NCBI GenBank assembly: GCA_009777825.1
Contig: WRLA01000004.1
Coordinates: forward strand, 1 to 64,000
Length of the DNA stretch: 64,000 bases
Origin: Bacteroidales bacterium
GTDB lineage: Bacteria > Bacteroidota > Bacteroidia > Bacteroidales > WRLA01
Direction of reading: 5' to 3'
Positions 1-8,508 of the stretch are shown here, in pieces (positions within the stretch are counted from its first letter, which is position 1; each line of letters starts with the position of its first letter). A program made the position numbers and the translations under genes. The notes beneath the pieces were generated by a model. It was not told where the DNA came from. It ran no database searches and was given only the letters and a program-made list of their open reading frames with translations.

Positions 1-49
1 CACGAGATAATACTGCTCTATCTTTTTCTCTTATGATTACTTGCAACAT
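1..49 (-). CDS. 5' end of an unidentified gene, cut by the window edge
   Basis: An ATG on the minus strand opens a frame of 16 codons (MLQVIIREKDRAVLSR) that leaves the window at its left edge. A good TAnnTTTG promoter lies 13 bases upstream of the ATG, which supports a real gene start. The visible residues are too few to name a family. Confidence 0.4.
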   Translation of the reverse strand, partial: MLQVIIREKDRAVLSR

Positions 50-62
50 AGTCTTTTGGTTG

Positions 63-70
63 CAAAGATA
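63..70 (-). promoter_or_regulatory. -7 promoter element (TATCTTTG) of the left-edge gene
   Basis: TATCTTTG on the minus strand, 13 bases before the ATG of the truncated gene at the left edge. It matches the Bacteroidota -7 consensus. Confidence 0.55.
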
Positions 71-120
71 GGGGTTTTAATTGAAATAACCAAATTAATA
101 TCTCAAATTATAACCGAGCA

Positions 121-168
121 TAGTATACATATGGCGGACTATCCAAAAATTTTAATGCGTTTGCCCTG
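121..168. mobile_element. ISAs1-type terminal end, solo remnant
   Basis: This 48-base stretch matches the segment at 22221-22268, which follows an ISAs1-family transposase remnant, at most positions and with the same length. It ends in GCGTTTGCCCTG; its reverse complement starts with CAGGG, as expected of ISAs1-family ends. No transposase is left next to it. It stops seven bases before the priA stop codon. Confidence 0.6.
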
Positions 169-174
169 CCTCTA

Positions 175-2658
175 CTAATACGGCTCCACATCCACACAAA
201 GCCTCACCGGTTTCCACTCAACATTTTCCAACATGGAGAGGTGTGTTTGGATGATGTGGTTTTTCACGTATTCGACGGAGGTTGCCGGTTCGATTTTTAT
301 CAGTATGTCTTTGAGGTAGAGGTTTTTGATGCGTCCGATTAAGGGAAATTCGGGACCGAGGATGCGGTTTTTGAAAGTTGCGCGCAGTTTGTCGGCGAAG
401 AACTTGGCGGCGGCGTTGAGGGTGGTGATGTCGCGGTGTTTCAGCGTGAGACGGATGAGGCGGACGTATGGCGGGTAGAGAAAGTTTTTACGTTCTTGTA
501 ACTGGTTGGCATACAGGGATTCAAAGTTTTGTTGGATGGCTAATTGGATGATGGGATGGTGAGGCGAATATGTTTGTATGACGATGAGACCGCGTTTTTT
601 CGCCCGTCCTGCCCGTCCGCTGACTTGGACGATGGTTTGAAAACCGCGTTCAAAAGAGCGGAAGTCGGGATAGGAGAGCAGTTGGTCGGCGTTGAGGATA
701 CCGACAAGTGTTACATTGCTGAAATCCAATCCTTTGGTAACCATCTGCGTTCCTATCAGGATGTCAATTTTTCGTTCTTCGAAGCGGGTGATGATGTGGT
801 GATGGGCGTTTTTTTCGCGCGTGGTGTCCAAGTCCATCCGTTCGATAACGGCTTGAGGCAGAATCAGTTTCAGTTCGTCTTCTACTTTTTCGGTGCCGAA
901 ACTTTCCATTTTGATGGCAGTACTTCCACATGCCGGACATGCCGCCGGAACGGGCGCGTTGTATCCGCAATAGTGGCAGCGCAGCGCGTTCTTTTGCTTG
1001 TGATAGACCAACGAGACGTCGCAGTTTTTACATTCGGGCGACCATCCGCAGGTCTCGCAAACCAGACGCGGCGCAAAACCCCGACGATTGTGAAACAGGA
1101 TGACCTGTTCTTTGTTTTCTAACGAGGTTTTTATCTTCTCTATCAGCACGGATGAGAAGTGCGAGACCATATTTCGTTGGCGCGTTTCCTGTCGCAAGTC
1201 CACGATGGTTGTTTCGGGGAGTTCCTGTCCGCTGTAGCGTTTCAATATCTGCGCGAAGCCGAATTTGCCGGAATGTGCGTTGAACCAACTCTCTACGGAG
1301 GGCGTTCCCGAACCCAATAAGGTCTTGGCGGCGTGCATTTTTGCCAGCATGATGGCGGTGTCGCGTGCTAAATAACGCGGCGCGGGATCGAACTGTTTGT
1401 AAGAGGCGTCGTGTTCCTCGTCCACGATGACCAATCCGAGATTTTCGTAAGGCAAAAACAGCGCGGAGCGTGCGCCCAAGATGATGTTGTAGCGTTGCGC
1501 ATTGACGTCGGCAGTGCGATTCCATATCTCAACACGTTCATTTTCATTGAACTTGGAGTGATAGATGCCGACCTGTTTTCCAAAATATCTTCGCAAACGG
1601 TGGATGATTTGTCCGGTCAGTGCAATTTCGGGAAGCAGGTACAAAACCTGTTTTCCCTGTTTCAACACATTGTCTATCAGTTTGATATAGAGTTCTGTTT
1701 TTCCGCTTGCGGTAACGCCGTGCAGCAGAACCACCTCTTTTTGGCGGAACGCCGTCTCTATTTCGGAGAGGCAGCGTTGTTGTTCATCGTTGAGGACGAT
1801 GTCGGCGGCGTCCGCCTCCTCCGCCACCTCCGGCAAACGGCTGACAATGCGCTCTTCCGCCACAAAAACATCCTTGCCTATCAACGACTTCAGCGCCGCC
1901 GCCGGACTGCGGGAAAAATTTAATACTTCTTTCTGCGTCAACCATTTATATTCGTGAACATCATTGTTGTTGAGGGCGATGTACGACATCAGGATTTCCA
2001 ACTGTTTGTTGGCGCGTTTTTCTAAGGCATCGAAAAGTTGTTGCAACGTTGTTTCATCTTGAAACTTTTCCGAAAGGCGGATAAAAAGTTCTTTCTTTGG
2101 GGTAAAACGCTCCTGCAACTCCTCTTCGGGGAGGATGACGCCTTTTTCGATGAGTGTTTTTATCAGCGGCAGTATTTTGAGTTGGTCAACGATTTTGGAA
2201 GCGTCCGAAAGCGTCAGAACCGGTTGTATTTGAAGCGCTTCGGCGATGAGATACTCTTTCTCGTTCAACGCTTGGAAGTCGCCGTTGAAAAGCGGATTCA
2301 GTACTATCTTGGTTTCGCTCGTCAGTTTCAACGCCGACGGCATGGCGGCATTCATCACCTCGCCCACGCTGCATACGTAATATCTTGCTATCCACTCCCA
2401 CAGCAAAAACTGTTTTTCGTTCACGATGGGCTGTTCGTCGAGGATGGAGAGCAGATACTTCACCTCGCGCGCCCACACCGGAACTTGTTGATGGACACGC
2501 CGAACCAAACCCGAATAGAGCCTGTTTTTACCAAACTGCACCGCCACGCGTTGTCCGGCGCAAACGGCGTCGTTCCACTCGTAGGGAACGCGATAGGTGA
2601 AAACACCTTCGAGTTTCAACGGCAGCAGAATGTCGGCAAAAAGCGTGATGCGTTCCAA
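175..2658 (-). CDS. priA: Primosomal protein N' (replication restart helicase PriA)
   Basis: PriA is a superfamily 2 3'-to-5' DNA helicase that recognises stalled forks and reloads the replisome. The 827-residue product has the usual architecture: an N-terminal DNA-binding part, a helicase core with Walker A (GVTASGKT) and a DEEHD box, and the inserted zinc-binding region with paired CxxC motifs (CETCGW, CKNCD, CHYCG, CPACG) before the second helicase lobe. Length is normal. The ATG lies two bases after the stop of the nitroreductase gene, so pepE, the nitroreductase and priA look like one transcript from the promoter at 4160-4167. Its 3' end abuts an IS end remnant. Identification is firm. 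Confidence 0.97.
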   Translation of the reverse strand: MERITLFADILLPLKLEGVFTYRVPYEWNDAVCAGQRVAVQFGKNRLYSGLVRRVHQQVPVWAREVKYLLSILDEQPIVNEKQFLLWEWIARYYVCSVGEVMNAAMPSALKLTSETKIVLNPLFNGDFQALNEKEYLIAEALQIQPVLTLSDASKIVDQLKILPLIKTLIEKGVILPEEELQERFTPKKELFIRLSEKFQDETTLQQLFDALEKRANKQLEILMSYIALNNNDVHEYKWLTQKEVLNFSRSPAAALKSLIGKDVFVAEERIVSRLPEVAEEADAADIVLNDEQQRCLSEIETAFRQKEVVLLHGVTASGKTELYIKLIDNVLKQGKQVLYLLPEIALTGQIIHRLRRYFGKQVGIYHSKFNENERVEIWNRTADVNAQRYNIILGARSALFLPYENLGLVIVDEEHDASYKQFDPAPRYLARDTAIMLAKMHAAKTLLGSGTPSVESWFNAHSGKFGFAQILKRYSGQELPETTIVDLRQETRQRNMVSHFSSVLIEKIKTSLENKEQVILFHNRRGFAPRLVCETCGWSPECKNCDVSLVYHKQKNALRCHYCGYNAPVPAACPACGSTAIKMESFGTEKVEDELKLILPQAVIERMDLDTTREKNAHHHIITRFEERKIDILIGTQMVTKGLDFSNVTLVGILNADQLLSYPDFRSFERGFQTIVQVSGRAGRAKKRGLIVIQTYSPHHPIIQLAIQQNFESLYANQLQERKNFLYPPYVRLIRLTLKHRDITTLNAAAKFFADKLRATFKNRILGPEFPLIGRIKNLYLKDILIKIEPATSVEYVKNHIIQTHLSMLENVEWKPVRLCVDVEPY

Positions 2659-2660
2659 TG

Positions 2661-3293
2661 CTACTTAGGGTAACCTACGGTTTGAGTGATGACAATCCAT
2701 TGATTATCGGGCAGTTGCATGGCTTTTGTAAGCGCTTCGCTGTCGAAATTCCCACGCACCACGGTTACCAATCCGGCGGACGCACAGTAGAGATAGGCGT
2801 TTTCCGAGAGGTAGCCCGTGTCAATGAAGACGTACCGCCGCTGTACTTCGTCCAAGGTGCCGTCCAACTTGTCGTTGTTGCAGACGAAAATCAGATTCAA
2901 CGGGGCGGACGCCACAAAATCCTGCTGTCCGGTCGTAGCCCGAATATCGTCTTTGGTGATGAGCGTGAGGACGTTACGTTCCGCATCCCAGAGATACAAT
3001 CCGTTTTCCATGGCGCAATAGATTTCGAGTTCCTGTTTGTTGCGCGCTGTGGGGGCGGTGCGTTTTTTCTCGTCCAGGCGGCTGTAACCGAATGTTGCCC
3101 ATAAGAGGTTCGACAGCGTTTGGTCGTCAATCTTTTGTTCCGAAAACTCGCGGGTGGACTTTCTGTTCTTCAGAACTTCCATCAGCGGCATCCCACCGGT
3201 GGTTATCGGGTCGGGAAGTTGAATTTCCTTGTTTTGTGCGCATCCCGTCGCAGGGATAATGAGCGCAAGCAGCATAAATGTTAATGGTCTCAT
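2661..3293 (-). CDS. Nitroreductase-family lipoprotein
   Basis: The product is 210 residues from the ATG at 3293. The start was chosen because MRPLTFMLLALIIPATGC is a clear signal peptide with a lipobox (ATGC); the open frame upstream of it overlaps pepE and is not believable. The remainder is a nitroreductase fold: the NRKSTREF segment near residue 36 is the usual flavin-phosphate motif and the C-terminal half resembles SagB-type dehydrogenase domains. The family uses FMN to reduce nitro or other oxidised substrates; export as a lipoprotein points to a periplasmic or envelope role. The substrate is unknown. It lies 13 bases after pepE and two bases before priA, so it is co-transcribed with both. 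Confidence 0.82.
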   Translation of the reverse strand: MRPLTFMLLALIIPATGCAQNKEIQLPDPITTGGMPLMEVLKNRKSTREFSEQKIDDQTLSNLLWATFGYSRLDEKKRTAPTARNKQELEIYCAMENGLYLWDAERNVLTLITKDDIRATTGQQDFVASAPLNLIFVCNNDKLDGTLDEVQRRYVFIDTGYLSENAYLYCASAGLVTVVRGNFDSEALTKAMQLPDNQWIVITQTVGYPK

Positions 3294-3306
3294 AATTAAA
3301 TATTTT

Positions 3307-4116
3307 TTATCTGTCAATCTGTACATACCATATCTCCCCACTATCCATAATAAACATCCATAAACCGTTCTTTTGCAATTCTTTAGGTTCTTCGCCATGT
3401 ATGAAAACGCGCAGTCCGTGTTTGACGCCTTCTCTAGTTTTGAAATGGAGTTTCGTTCCTTCGACTTCGAGCAAACTCGATTCGCGTAAACCCAAAACAA
3501 CGACATCCTGATTAACGGTAAGAAATTCGTTGATACGGTCTTCGCGTGTCTCTCCGCCGAACTTTTTGGGATGGTTTTTCGTGTCCAAGTAGTGCGGATT
3601 GATTTGGAAAGGTATCAGGTTCAGGCATTTGAACGACTTCGGCTCGATGATGGGCATGTCGTTGGTGGTGCGCAACGTGGGACAGGCGATGTTCGAGCCG
3701 GCACTCCAGCCGATGTAGGGCATCCCTTTTAATGCGCGTTTGCGGATGACGCTCATCAGGTTGTTCCGATGCAGTTCATACACCAAGTGAAACGTGTTGC
3801 CGCCGCCGACAATGACACATTCGGCTTTTTCAACGGCTTCCACAGGGTTTTCGGCTCTATGCACCGAATCCAACTTGACATTGAATTGATTAAAAACGCC
3901 CTGCACACGACACCAATAGTTGTCGTAGGACTCTTCTACTGTTTGAGGGTCGGGGTCTTCCGCTTTCGCCTTGACTTTCACGCCGGCATACGGGACAAAA
4001 AGCGCCGTCCCGATTTTGTTGTTCCTCAAAAAACTTTCGATGAATGGCAGCGTCCATTCTAAATAATTTTCTCCCGGGTTGGTGGAGTTGCTGAGTAATA
4101 ATAATTTCATTTTCAT
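3307..4116 (-). CDS. pepE: Peptidase E (alpha-aspartyl dipeptidase, S51)
   Basis: PepE hydrolyses dipeptides with an N-terminal aspartate in the cytoplasm. The 269-residue product carries the S51 nucleophile motif GWSAGSN with Ser at about 138, the VGGGNTFHL motif at about 103-111 and an N-terminal LLLSNST strand typical of the family. It is about 30-40 residues longer than enteric PepE. The extra length is partly a charged insertion at about 46-70 (KVKAKAEDPD and following). First gene of the pepE-nitroreductase-priA operon, with a promoter 43 bases upstream. Confidence is high for the family and moderate for exact substrate range. Confidence 0.9.
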   Translation of the reverse strand: MKMKLLLLSNSTNPGENYLEWTLPFIESFLRNNKIGTALFVPYAGVKVKAKAEDPDPQTVEESYDNYWCRVQGVFNQFNVKLDSVHRAENPVEAVEKAECVIVGGGNTFHLVYELHRNNLMSVIRKRALKGMPYIGWSAGSNIACPTLRTTNDMPIIEPKSFKCLNLIPFQINPHYLDTKNHPKKFGGETREDRINEFLTVNQDVVVLGLRESSLLEVEGTKLHFKTREGVKHGLRVFIHGEEPKELQKNGLWMFIMDSGEIWYVQIDR

Positions 4117-4159
4117 ACGGGGGTGATTTTTATTTTTGTTACTATTCCTTATTTTTTTG

Positions 4160-4167
4160 CAAAGGTA
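4160..4167 (-). promoter_or_regulatory. -7 promoter element (TACCTTTG) of pepE operon
   Basis: TACCTTTG on the minus strand, 43 bases before pepE. It is back-to-back with the gpsA promoter on the other strand. Confidence 0.65.
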
Positions 4168-4230
4168 GATAAAATTTTGAAATCACACGGCAAATAACCA
4201 ATTTTCAATGCTCCATTCTCAATTAAATCG

Positions 4231-4238
4231 TACCTTTG
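4231..4238 (+). promoter_or_regulatory. -7 promoter element (TACCTTTG) of gpsA, leaderless geometry
   Basis: TACCTTTG is followed after only five bases by the ATG of gpsA. If transcription starts about four bases past the motif, as is usual, the mRNA would have almost no 5' leader. Confidence 0.7.
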
Positions 4239-4243
4239 CACCC

Positions 4244-5236
4244 ATGGAAATAGAAGAACCTTTAGTTGTAATTGCCGGAGCAGGAACTTTCGGAACGGCG
4301 CTGGGCAACACCTTAGCCGCCAACAGAGCCATCACTGTGCGGCTGTTAACCATTGAAAAAGAGGTGGAAGCGGGTATCAACAACACTCGCATCAATCCTG
4401 TTTACTTCCCCAACTCCACCCTGCGGAAAAGGCTCAAAGCGACCGCCGACCTGACGATTTTGGAAAAAGCGCAATTTCTCATTTTGGCGATTCCGTCGGC
4501 TGCGTGTGTCTCTTATATGGAAGAAATCCGCCCCTATTTAAAACCCGATACCATCGTCATCAACACGGCGAAAGGTTTCGGTGAAGGCAATGTGATTATA
4601 TGCGAGCATATAGAAAAACACTTTCCCAATCCGGTGGCAGCGCTGAAAGGACCATCATTTGCTATCGAACTGCTCAACTGGATGCCGACCGCCTTCACCT
4701 TCGCATCACGCGACATAGCCACCTACAACGCCTTTTTGGCATTACTGCCGGATACCAAATTGCACGTAGAATTTTCTACGGACGTCCGCGGCGTGGAGTT
4801 GCTCAGTATTCTGAAAAACATGTACGCCATCATCCTTGGCGTCATAGACGCGCACTATAACTCCGCCAACGTGCGCTTTTTGGTGTTGACCAAAGTATTT
4901 AAAGAGATGCGCAAAGTGCTGATGACCTTCGGTGGCGAATCCGAAACCATCCTCAACTTCTGCGGATACGGCGACTTCGGATTGACATCCATCAACGACC
5001 TCAGCCGCAACAGAACCATGGGACTGCTCATCGGAAAAGGCTTTATCAAAGACATGGTCTCGGAAAATATCGTGTTAGAAGGAAAAAGAACCCTGAGCGT
5101 CTTTTACAGCAAGATTGCCGAAGAAAAAATGGGCATCAACGCCATACGCAACTTCCCCATCCTGCTGGAACTTTACAAACTGTTCTACAAAGATTATGAC
5201 CAGCGCAAATTTGTGATGAACGTCATAAATGCCTGA
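4244..5236 (+). CDS. gpsA: Glycerol-3-phosphate dehydrogenase, NAD(P)+
   Basis: GpsA reduces dihydroxyacetone phosphate to sn-glycerol 3-phosphate for phospholipid synthesis. The 330-residue protein opens with a Rossmann GAGTFGTALG loop at about 12-21 and keeps the NTAKGFG, LKGPSFA and LKNMYAI segments that line the active site. The ATG at 4244 was preferred over the in-frame ATG at 4208 because the latter lies upstream of the promoter motif. The C-terminal third is more divergent than usual; the glycine-rich GLGDL segment is replaced by GYGDFGL. ugd follows 41 bases later without an obvious promoter, so the two probably share a transcript. Confidence 0.9.
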   Translation: MEIEEPLVVIAGAGTFGTALGNTLAANRAITVRLLTIEKEVEAGINNTRINPVYFPNSTLRKRLKATADLTILEKAQFLILAIPSAACVSYMEEIRPYLKPDTIVINTAKGFGEGNVIICEHIEKHFPNPVAALKGPSFAIELLNWMPTAFTFASRDIATYNAFLALLPDTKLHVEFSTDVRGVELLSILKNMYAIILGVIDAHYNSANVRFLVLTKVFKEMRKVLMTFGGESETILNFCGYGDFGLTSINDLSRNRTMGLLIGKGFIKDMVSENIVLEGKRTLSVFYSKIAEEKMGINAIRNFPILLELYKLFYKDYDQRKFVMNVINA

Positions 5237-5277
5237 TAACGTTTTGATTATAGAATGTACTTTTAAAAAATAAATAG

Positions 5278-6594
5278 ATGAACATAGCAGTTGCAGGCAT
5301 CGGATACGTCGGTTTGGTAACCGGAACATGTTTTGCCGAGATGGGCAACAACGTCTTCTGTGTGGATGTGGACGAACAGAAAATACGTCAACTCGAAACC
5401 GGCATCGTCCCTATCTACGAACCCGGATTGGAAGAGATGGTACTCCGCAACGTCAAAGCGGGGCGACTGCACTTTACCACCGACCTAACCACCATCCTCA
5501 ACGAGGTAGAAGTCATCTTCTCCGCCGTCGGAACGCCCCCCGACGAAGACGGCAGCGCCGACCTGAACTATGTGCTGCAAGTTGCCCGCACAGTAGGACA
5601 AAACATGCAAAAATACCTTCTGATTGTAAACAAAAGCACCGTCCCCGTCGGAACCGCCGCCTTGGTGAAACAGACTATCGCCGAAGAACTCGCCCACAGA
5701 AACGTTGATATTGAATATGATGTGGCGTCCAACCCCGAATTTTTAAAAGAAGGCTCCGCCGTCAAAGATTTTATGAGCCCCGACAGAGTAGTCGTCGGCG
5801 TGGAGTCGAAACATGCGGAAGAAGTGCTGACACAACTCTATAAACCGTTCATGTTGAACAATCTCCGTATTATCTTCATGGACGTCCTGTCAGCCGAGAT
5901 GACCAAATACGCCGCCAACGCCATGCTCGCCACCCGCATCAGTTTTATGAACGACATGGCAAACCTCTGCGAACGCTGCGGCGCCGACATCAACATGGTA
6001 CGCAAAGGCATCGGCAGCGACCCACGCATCGGAAATAAATTCATCTACCCCGGCATCGGATACGGCGGCTCATGTTTCCCAAAAGACATCAAAGCGCTGA
6101 TGAAAACAGCCGACAAAAAAGGTTACCAAATGCGTGTCCTACAAGCCGTGGACGCCGTGAACGAAGATCAGAAAAAAGTACTCTTCCTCAAATTACACCA
6201 ATACTACAATGGCAACCTGCAAGGCAAAACCATCGCCCTCTGGGGACTTGCGTTCAAACCCGAAACCGATGACATGCGCTTTGCACCTTCATTGGTGCTG
6301 ACCCAACTCCTCTTAGACGCCGGATGCAAAGTCAAAGTCTATGACCCCGTCGCCACGACCGAAGCAAAACGGATTTTCAAAGACACCGTCATCTATGCCG
6401 ACGACATGTACGCCGCCGCCACCAACGCCGACGCCCTGATGCTGCTCACTGAATGGAAACAGTTCCGAATGCCCAACTGGGAGACAATCAAACAGATAAT
6501 GAAACATAGCGTCATCTTCGACGGACGAAATATCTACGACCAAAAACTGCTGAAACAGCACGGGTTTGTTTATCAAGGCATCGGAACTACCTAA
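5278..6594 (+). CDS. ugd: UDP-glucose 6-dehydrogenase
   Basis: Oxidises UDP-glucose to UDP-glucuronate with two NAD+ per turnover, feeding capsule or exopolysaccharide synthesis. The 438 residues show the N-terminal NAD-binding GIGYVGLVTG motif, the central dehydrogenase dimerisation helix and the catalytic GYGGSCFPKD segment with the nucleophilic Cys near residue 266, then the C-terminal UDP-binding domain (WGLAFKPETDDMR). Length and motifs are normal. It follows gpsA and converges with the outer-membrane gene at 6587; the two stop codons overlap by eight bases. Confidence 0.96.
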   Translation: MNIAVAGIGYVGLVTGTCFAEMGNNVFCVDVDEQKIRQLETGIVPIYEPGLEEMVLRNVKAGRLHFTTDLTTILNEVEVIFSAVGTPPDEDGSADLNYVLQVARTVGQNMQKYLLIVNKSTVPVGTAALVKQTIAEELAHRNVDIEYDVASNPEFLKEGSAVKDFMSPDRVVVGVESKHAEEVLTQLYKPFMLNNLRIIFMDVLSAEMTKYAANAMLATRISFMNDMANLCERCGADINMVRKGIGSDPRIGNKFIYPGIGYGGSCFPKDIKALMKTADKKGYQMRVLQAVDAVNEDQKKVLFLKLHQYYNGNLQGKTIALWGLAFKPETDDMRFAPSLVLTQLLLDAGCKVKVYDPVATTEAKRIFKDTVIYADDMYAAATNADALMLLTEWKQFRMPNWETIKQIMKHSVIFDGRNIYDQKLLKQHGFVYQGIGTT

Positions 6595-8440
6595 CCTGCA
6601 CCACCTCCGGAAATCTCGGCAAAAAGTTCGGCGACCGCTGCAAGTCGGAGACGGTGGTGCCGAAAAAGTCACCTAAGCGGGCGCCGGGGTAAAAACCAAC
6701 CGTTAATACTATTGTGTTGAACGCTAATAAGTCGTTGCGCAGTCGTATTCCTACGCCGCTCATCCAGTTGAAATGTTCAAAAATCGTCGGTTTGGAGTTG
6801 TCGGAGAGCCACTCACCCTCGAAAAAGACAAAAACGACCATCCGGAATCCGATAATGCGGACGGAAGTGAAAAAATCACTTTCTGTGTTAAACATTAGGC
6901 GGTGCATTCCTTTTAAATCATCATTGCCGTTGCCGGGTAATTTGGAGTAAATGTTTCCAAATGCATTATTCTTATTCAGATGGGTAGCATAATCAGCATT
7001 CAAAAATTGTCGAAAACGGGAATTGCCGAGCCTCAGCAACGGACTGAACAGATGCGTACTCACATTAAAAACGCCATTATGCAGTTGTCTGTCAACGACA
7101 TGGGCGCCAAAAGCGGCGCTGATGTGGATGTTGGCAAAAGAAAATTGCTTTCCCGCAGCGCCCGACAGAGAGAAGTAGGGCGCGTTGTAAAAATCGGACA
7201 GCATGTCGTATCCGGCTTGTCCCGACAGCAAAAATCCGTGTGCAATGTTTTCCGCCACGCCAAAGTTGTTAATCATGTATTGCCGGTAATAGCGCTGGCG
7301 GTAGAAGTTGAATTGCAACAGATAAGTCTGACGCGGAACATATTGATACAGAAGCGGAACTGGTTGCTTCTCCACCACCGAAAACGAAGAACGATAGTTC
7401 AGATAACCGCCCGCCACCGAAAAGAAAAGCGACTTTTCCGGATTTCCCAAGCGAAAAGCGTGTCCCAATGCCGAGGAAAAGGCGTTATAACAGGGCGGAC
7501 TTACCGAATCCCACGGAACGACCTCCAATCTTCGTGTCGCCTGCTCGTAACTTATTTGCCCATAATTGCGCAACGTTGTCCGCAACGGACGATTGATGGA
7601 GGTATAAATATCTTTACTCGTGATGCGGTCGAGATATTTCGCATCGGCATTGATAAAGGTTTTGGCAATATTGTTGTACCTACCGTCCACGCCATATCCC
7701 CACCGGCGCGTATAGTGATAGTCGTAAATGCCGCGCAGGTACAACTCGCTGCCCGTGCGGGCGAAATTTTTATTATACAACTCAACGTCAGCCGAATGAG
7801 TGTCAACCGAATTGACCTCGAAAGCTATCGGATACTTGTCGCGCACGATGACCGTTACTTTGGCTTTATCACGCTCCGTGTGCGTGGTATCCACGACAAT
7901 ACGCACGTCGTGAACATATCCGATACTGCGCAGGAAAGCCTCCGTCTCGGCAAAGACGAGTGGGTCAATCTTGTCATTTTGATGAAAAAAGAGATTTTTG
8001 CGAATCAGGTTTTCGCGGGTTTTGAGATAGAGTTTATTTGCCGGCTGCACCCACCAACTCGAATCAACGACGTCGGGCGCATAAACACTTGTGCCGAAAG
8101 GAGCCAGCGTGATAATTTCGATATTTTCTATTGTCCGCTCCCGATACGGCTGATAAACCTTTTCAGTGGAATAATCCTCCTTGTTCTCCGCCGACTTCGG
8201 CACGCTGACGATGGCGTCGTACAACAACTTTGTCCACCGCCGTTTGGAAAACTTCTGCTGCATCCGGTTAAAAGTAGCCGTATCCCGAACAAAAGCCGAC
8301 GTGTCCTGAACGCCGACCGGCTCAACAAACCCTTTCCGTCCCTTTTTTATGGTATCTTGCAGCAACGCATCACAAAAACCATAAGAAACAGCCTGCACAC
8401 AAAATAAAACACTTACTATCAATACCTTTTTCAAATCCAA
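6587..8440 (-). CDS. BamA/TamA-like outer-membrane protein (POTRA plus barrel)
   Basis: A 617-residue exported protein: a hydrophobic signal segment at about 4-22, a POTRA-like module at about 130-210 (RENLIRKNLFF, LRSIGYVHDVRI, VTVIVRDKYP) and a long aromatic-rich, alternating C-terminal part typical of a 16-strand surface-antigen barrel. It resembles Omp85-superfamily proteins found alongside BamA in Bacteroidota; the exact role in outer-membrane assembly or secretion is unknown. No ATG is available; the frame is open only from TTG codons at 8440 and 8434 after a stop, so a TTG start is likely. A promoter lies 18 bases upstream. Confidence 0.72.
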   Translation of the reverse strand: MDLKKVLIVSVLFCVQAVSYGFCDALLQDTIKKGRKGFVEPVGVQDTSAFVRDTATFNRMQQKFSKRRWTKLLYDAIVSVPKSAENKEDYSTEKVYQPYRERTIENIEIITLAPFGTSVYAPDVVDSSWWVQPANKLYLKTRENLIRKNLFFHQNDKIDPLVFAETEAFLRSIGYVHDVRIVVDTTHTERDKAKVTVIVRDKYPIAFEVNSVDTHSADVELYNKNFARTGSELYLRGIYDYHYTRRWGYGVDGRYNNIAKTFINADAKYLDRITSKDIYTSINRPLRTTLRNYGQISYEQATRRLEVVPWDSVSPPCYNAFSSALGHAFRLGNPEKSLFFSVAGGYLNYRSSFSVVEKQPVPLLYQYVPRQTYLLQFNFYRQRYYRQYMINNFGVAENIAHGFLLSGQAGYDMLSDFYNAPYFSLSGAAGKQFSFANIHISAAFGAHVVDRQLHNGVFNVSTHLFSPLLRLGNSRFRQFLNADYATHLNKNNAFGNIYSKLPGNGNDDLKGMHRLMFNTESDFFTSVRIIGFRMVVFVFFEGEWLSDNSKPTIFEHFNWMSGVGIRLRNDLLAFNTIVLTVGFYPGARLGDFFGTTVSDLQRSPNFLPRFPEVVQVR

Positions 8441-8458
8441 TCGCCATTATAATAAATG

Positions 8459-8466
8459 CAAAGATA
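8459..8466 (-). promoter_or_regulatory. -7 promoter element (TATCTTTG) of the outer-membrane gene
   Basis: TATCTTTG on the minus strand, 18 bases before the TTG start at 8440. It is divergent from the promoter at 8479. Confidence 0.6.
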
Positions 8467-8478
8467 GAAAATAAATCG

Positions 8479-8486
8479 TACCTTTG
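8479..8486 (+). promoter_or_regulatory. -7 promoter element (TACCTTTG) of the phosphohexomutase gene
   Basis: TACCTTTG, 22 bases before the ATG at 8509. Confidence 0.65.
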
Positions 8487-8508
8487 CAGTATTAAAACTA
8501 TTTCGCTC

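Noticed and set aside
3294-3506. Longer nitroreductase start at 3506
   Set aside because: The extra 71 residues overlap pepE and would bury a clear lipoprotein signal sequence.
6980-8407. A 475-codon open frame on the plus strand, antisense to the outer-membrane protein gene
   Set aside because: Its product has no recognisable fold and runs exactly opposite a coherent exported POTRA-barrel protein with a promoter; it follows from codon bias of the real gene.
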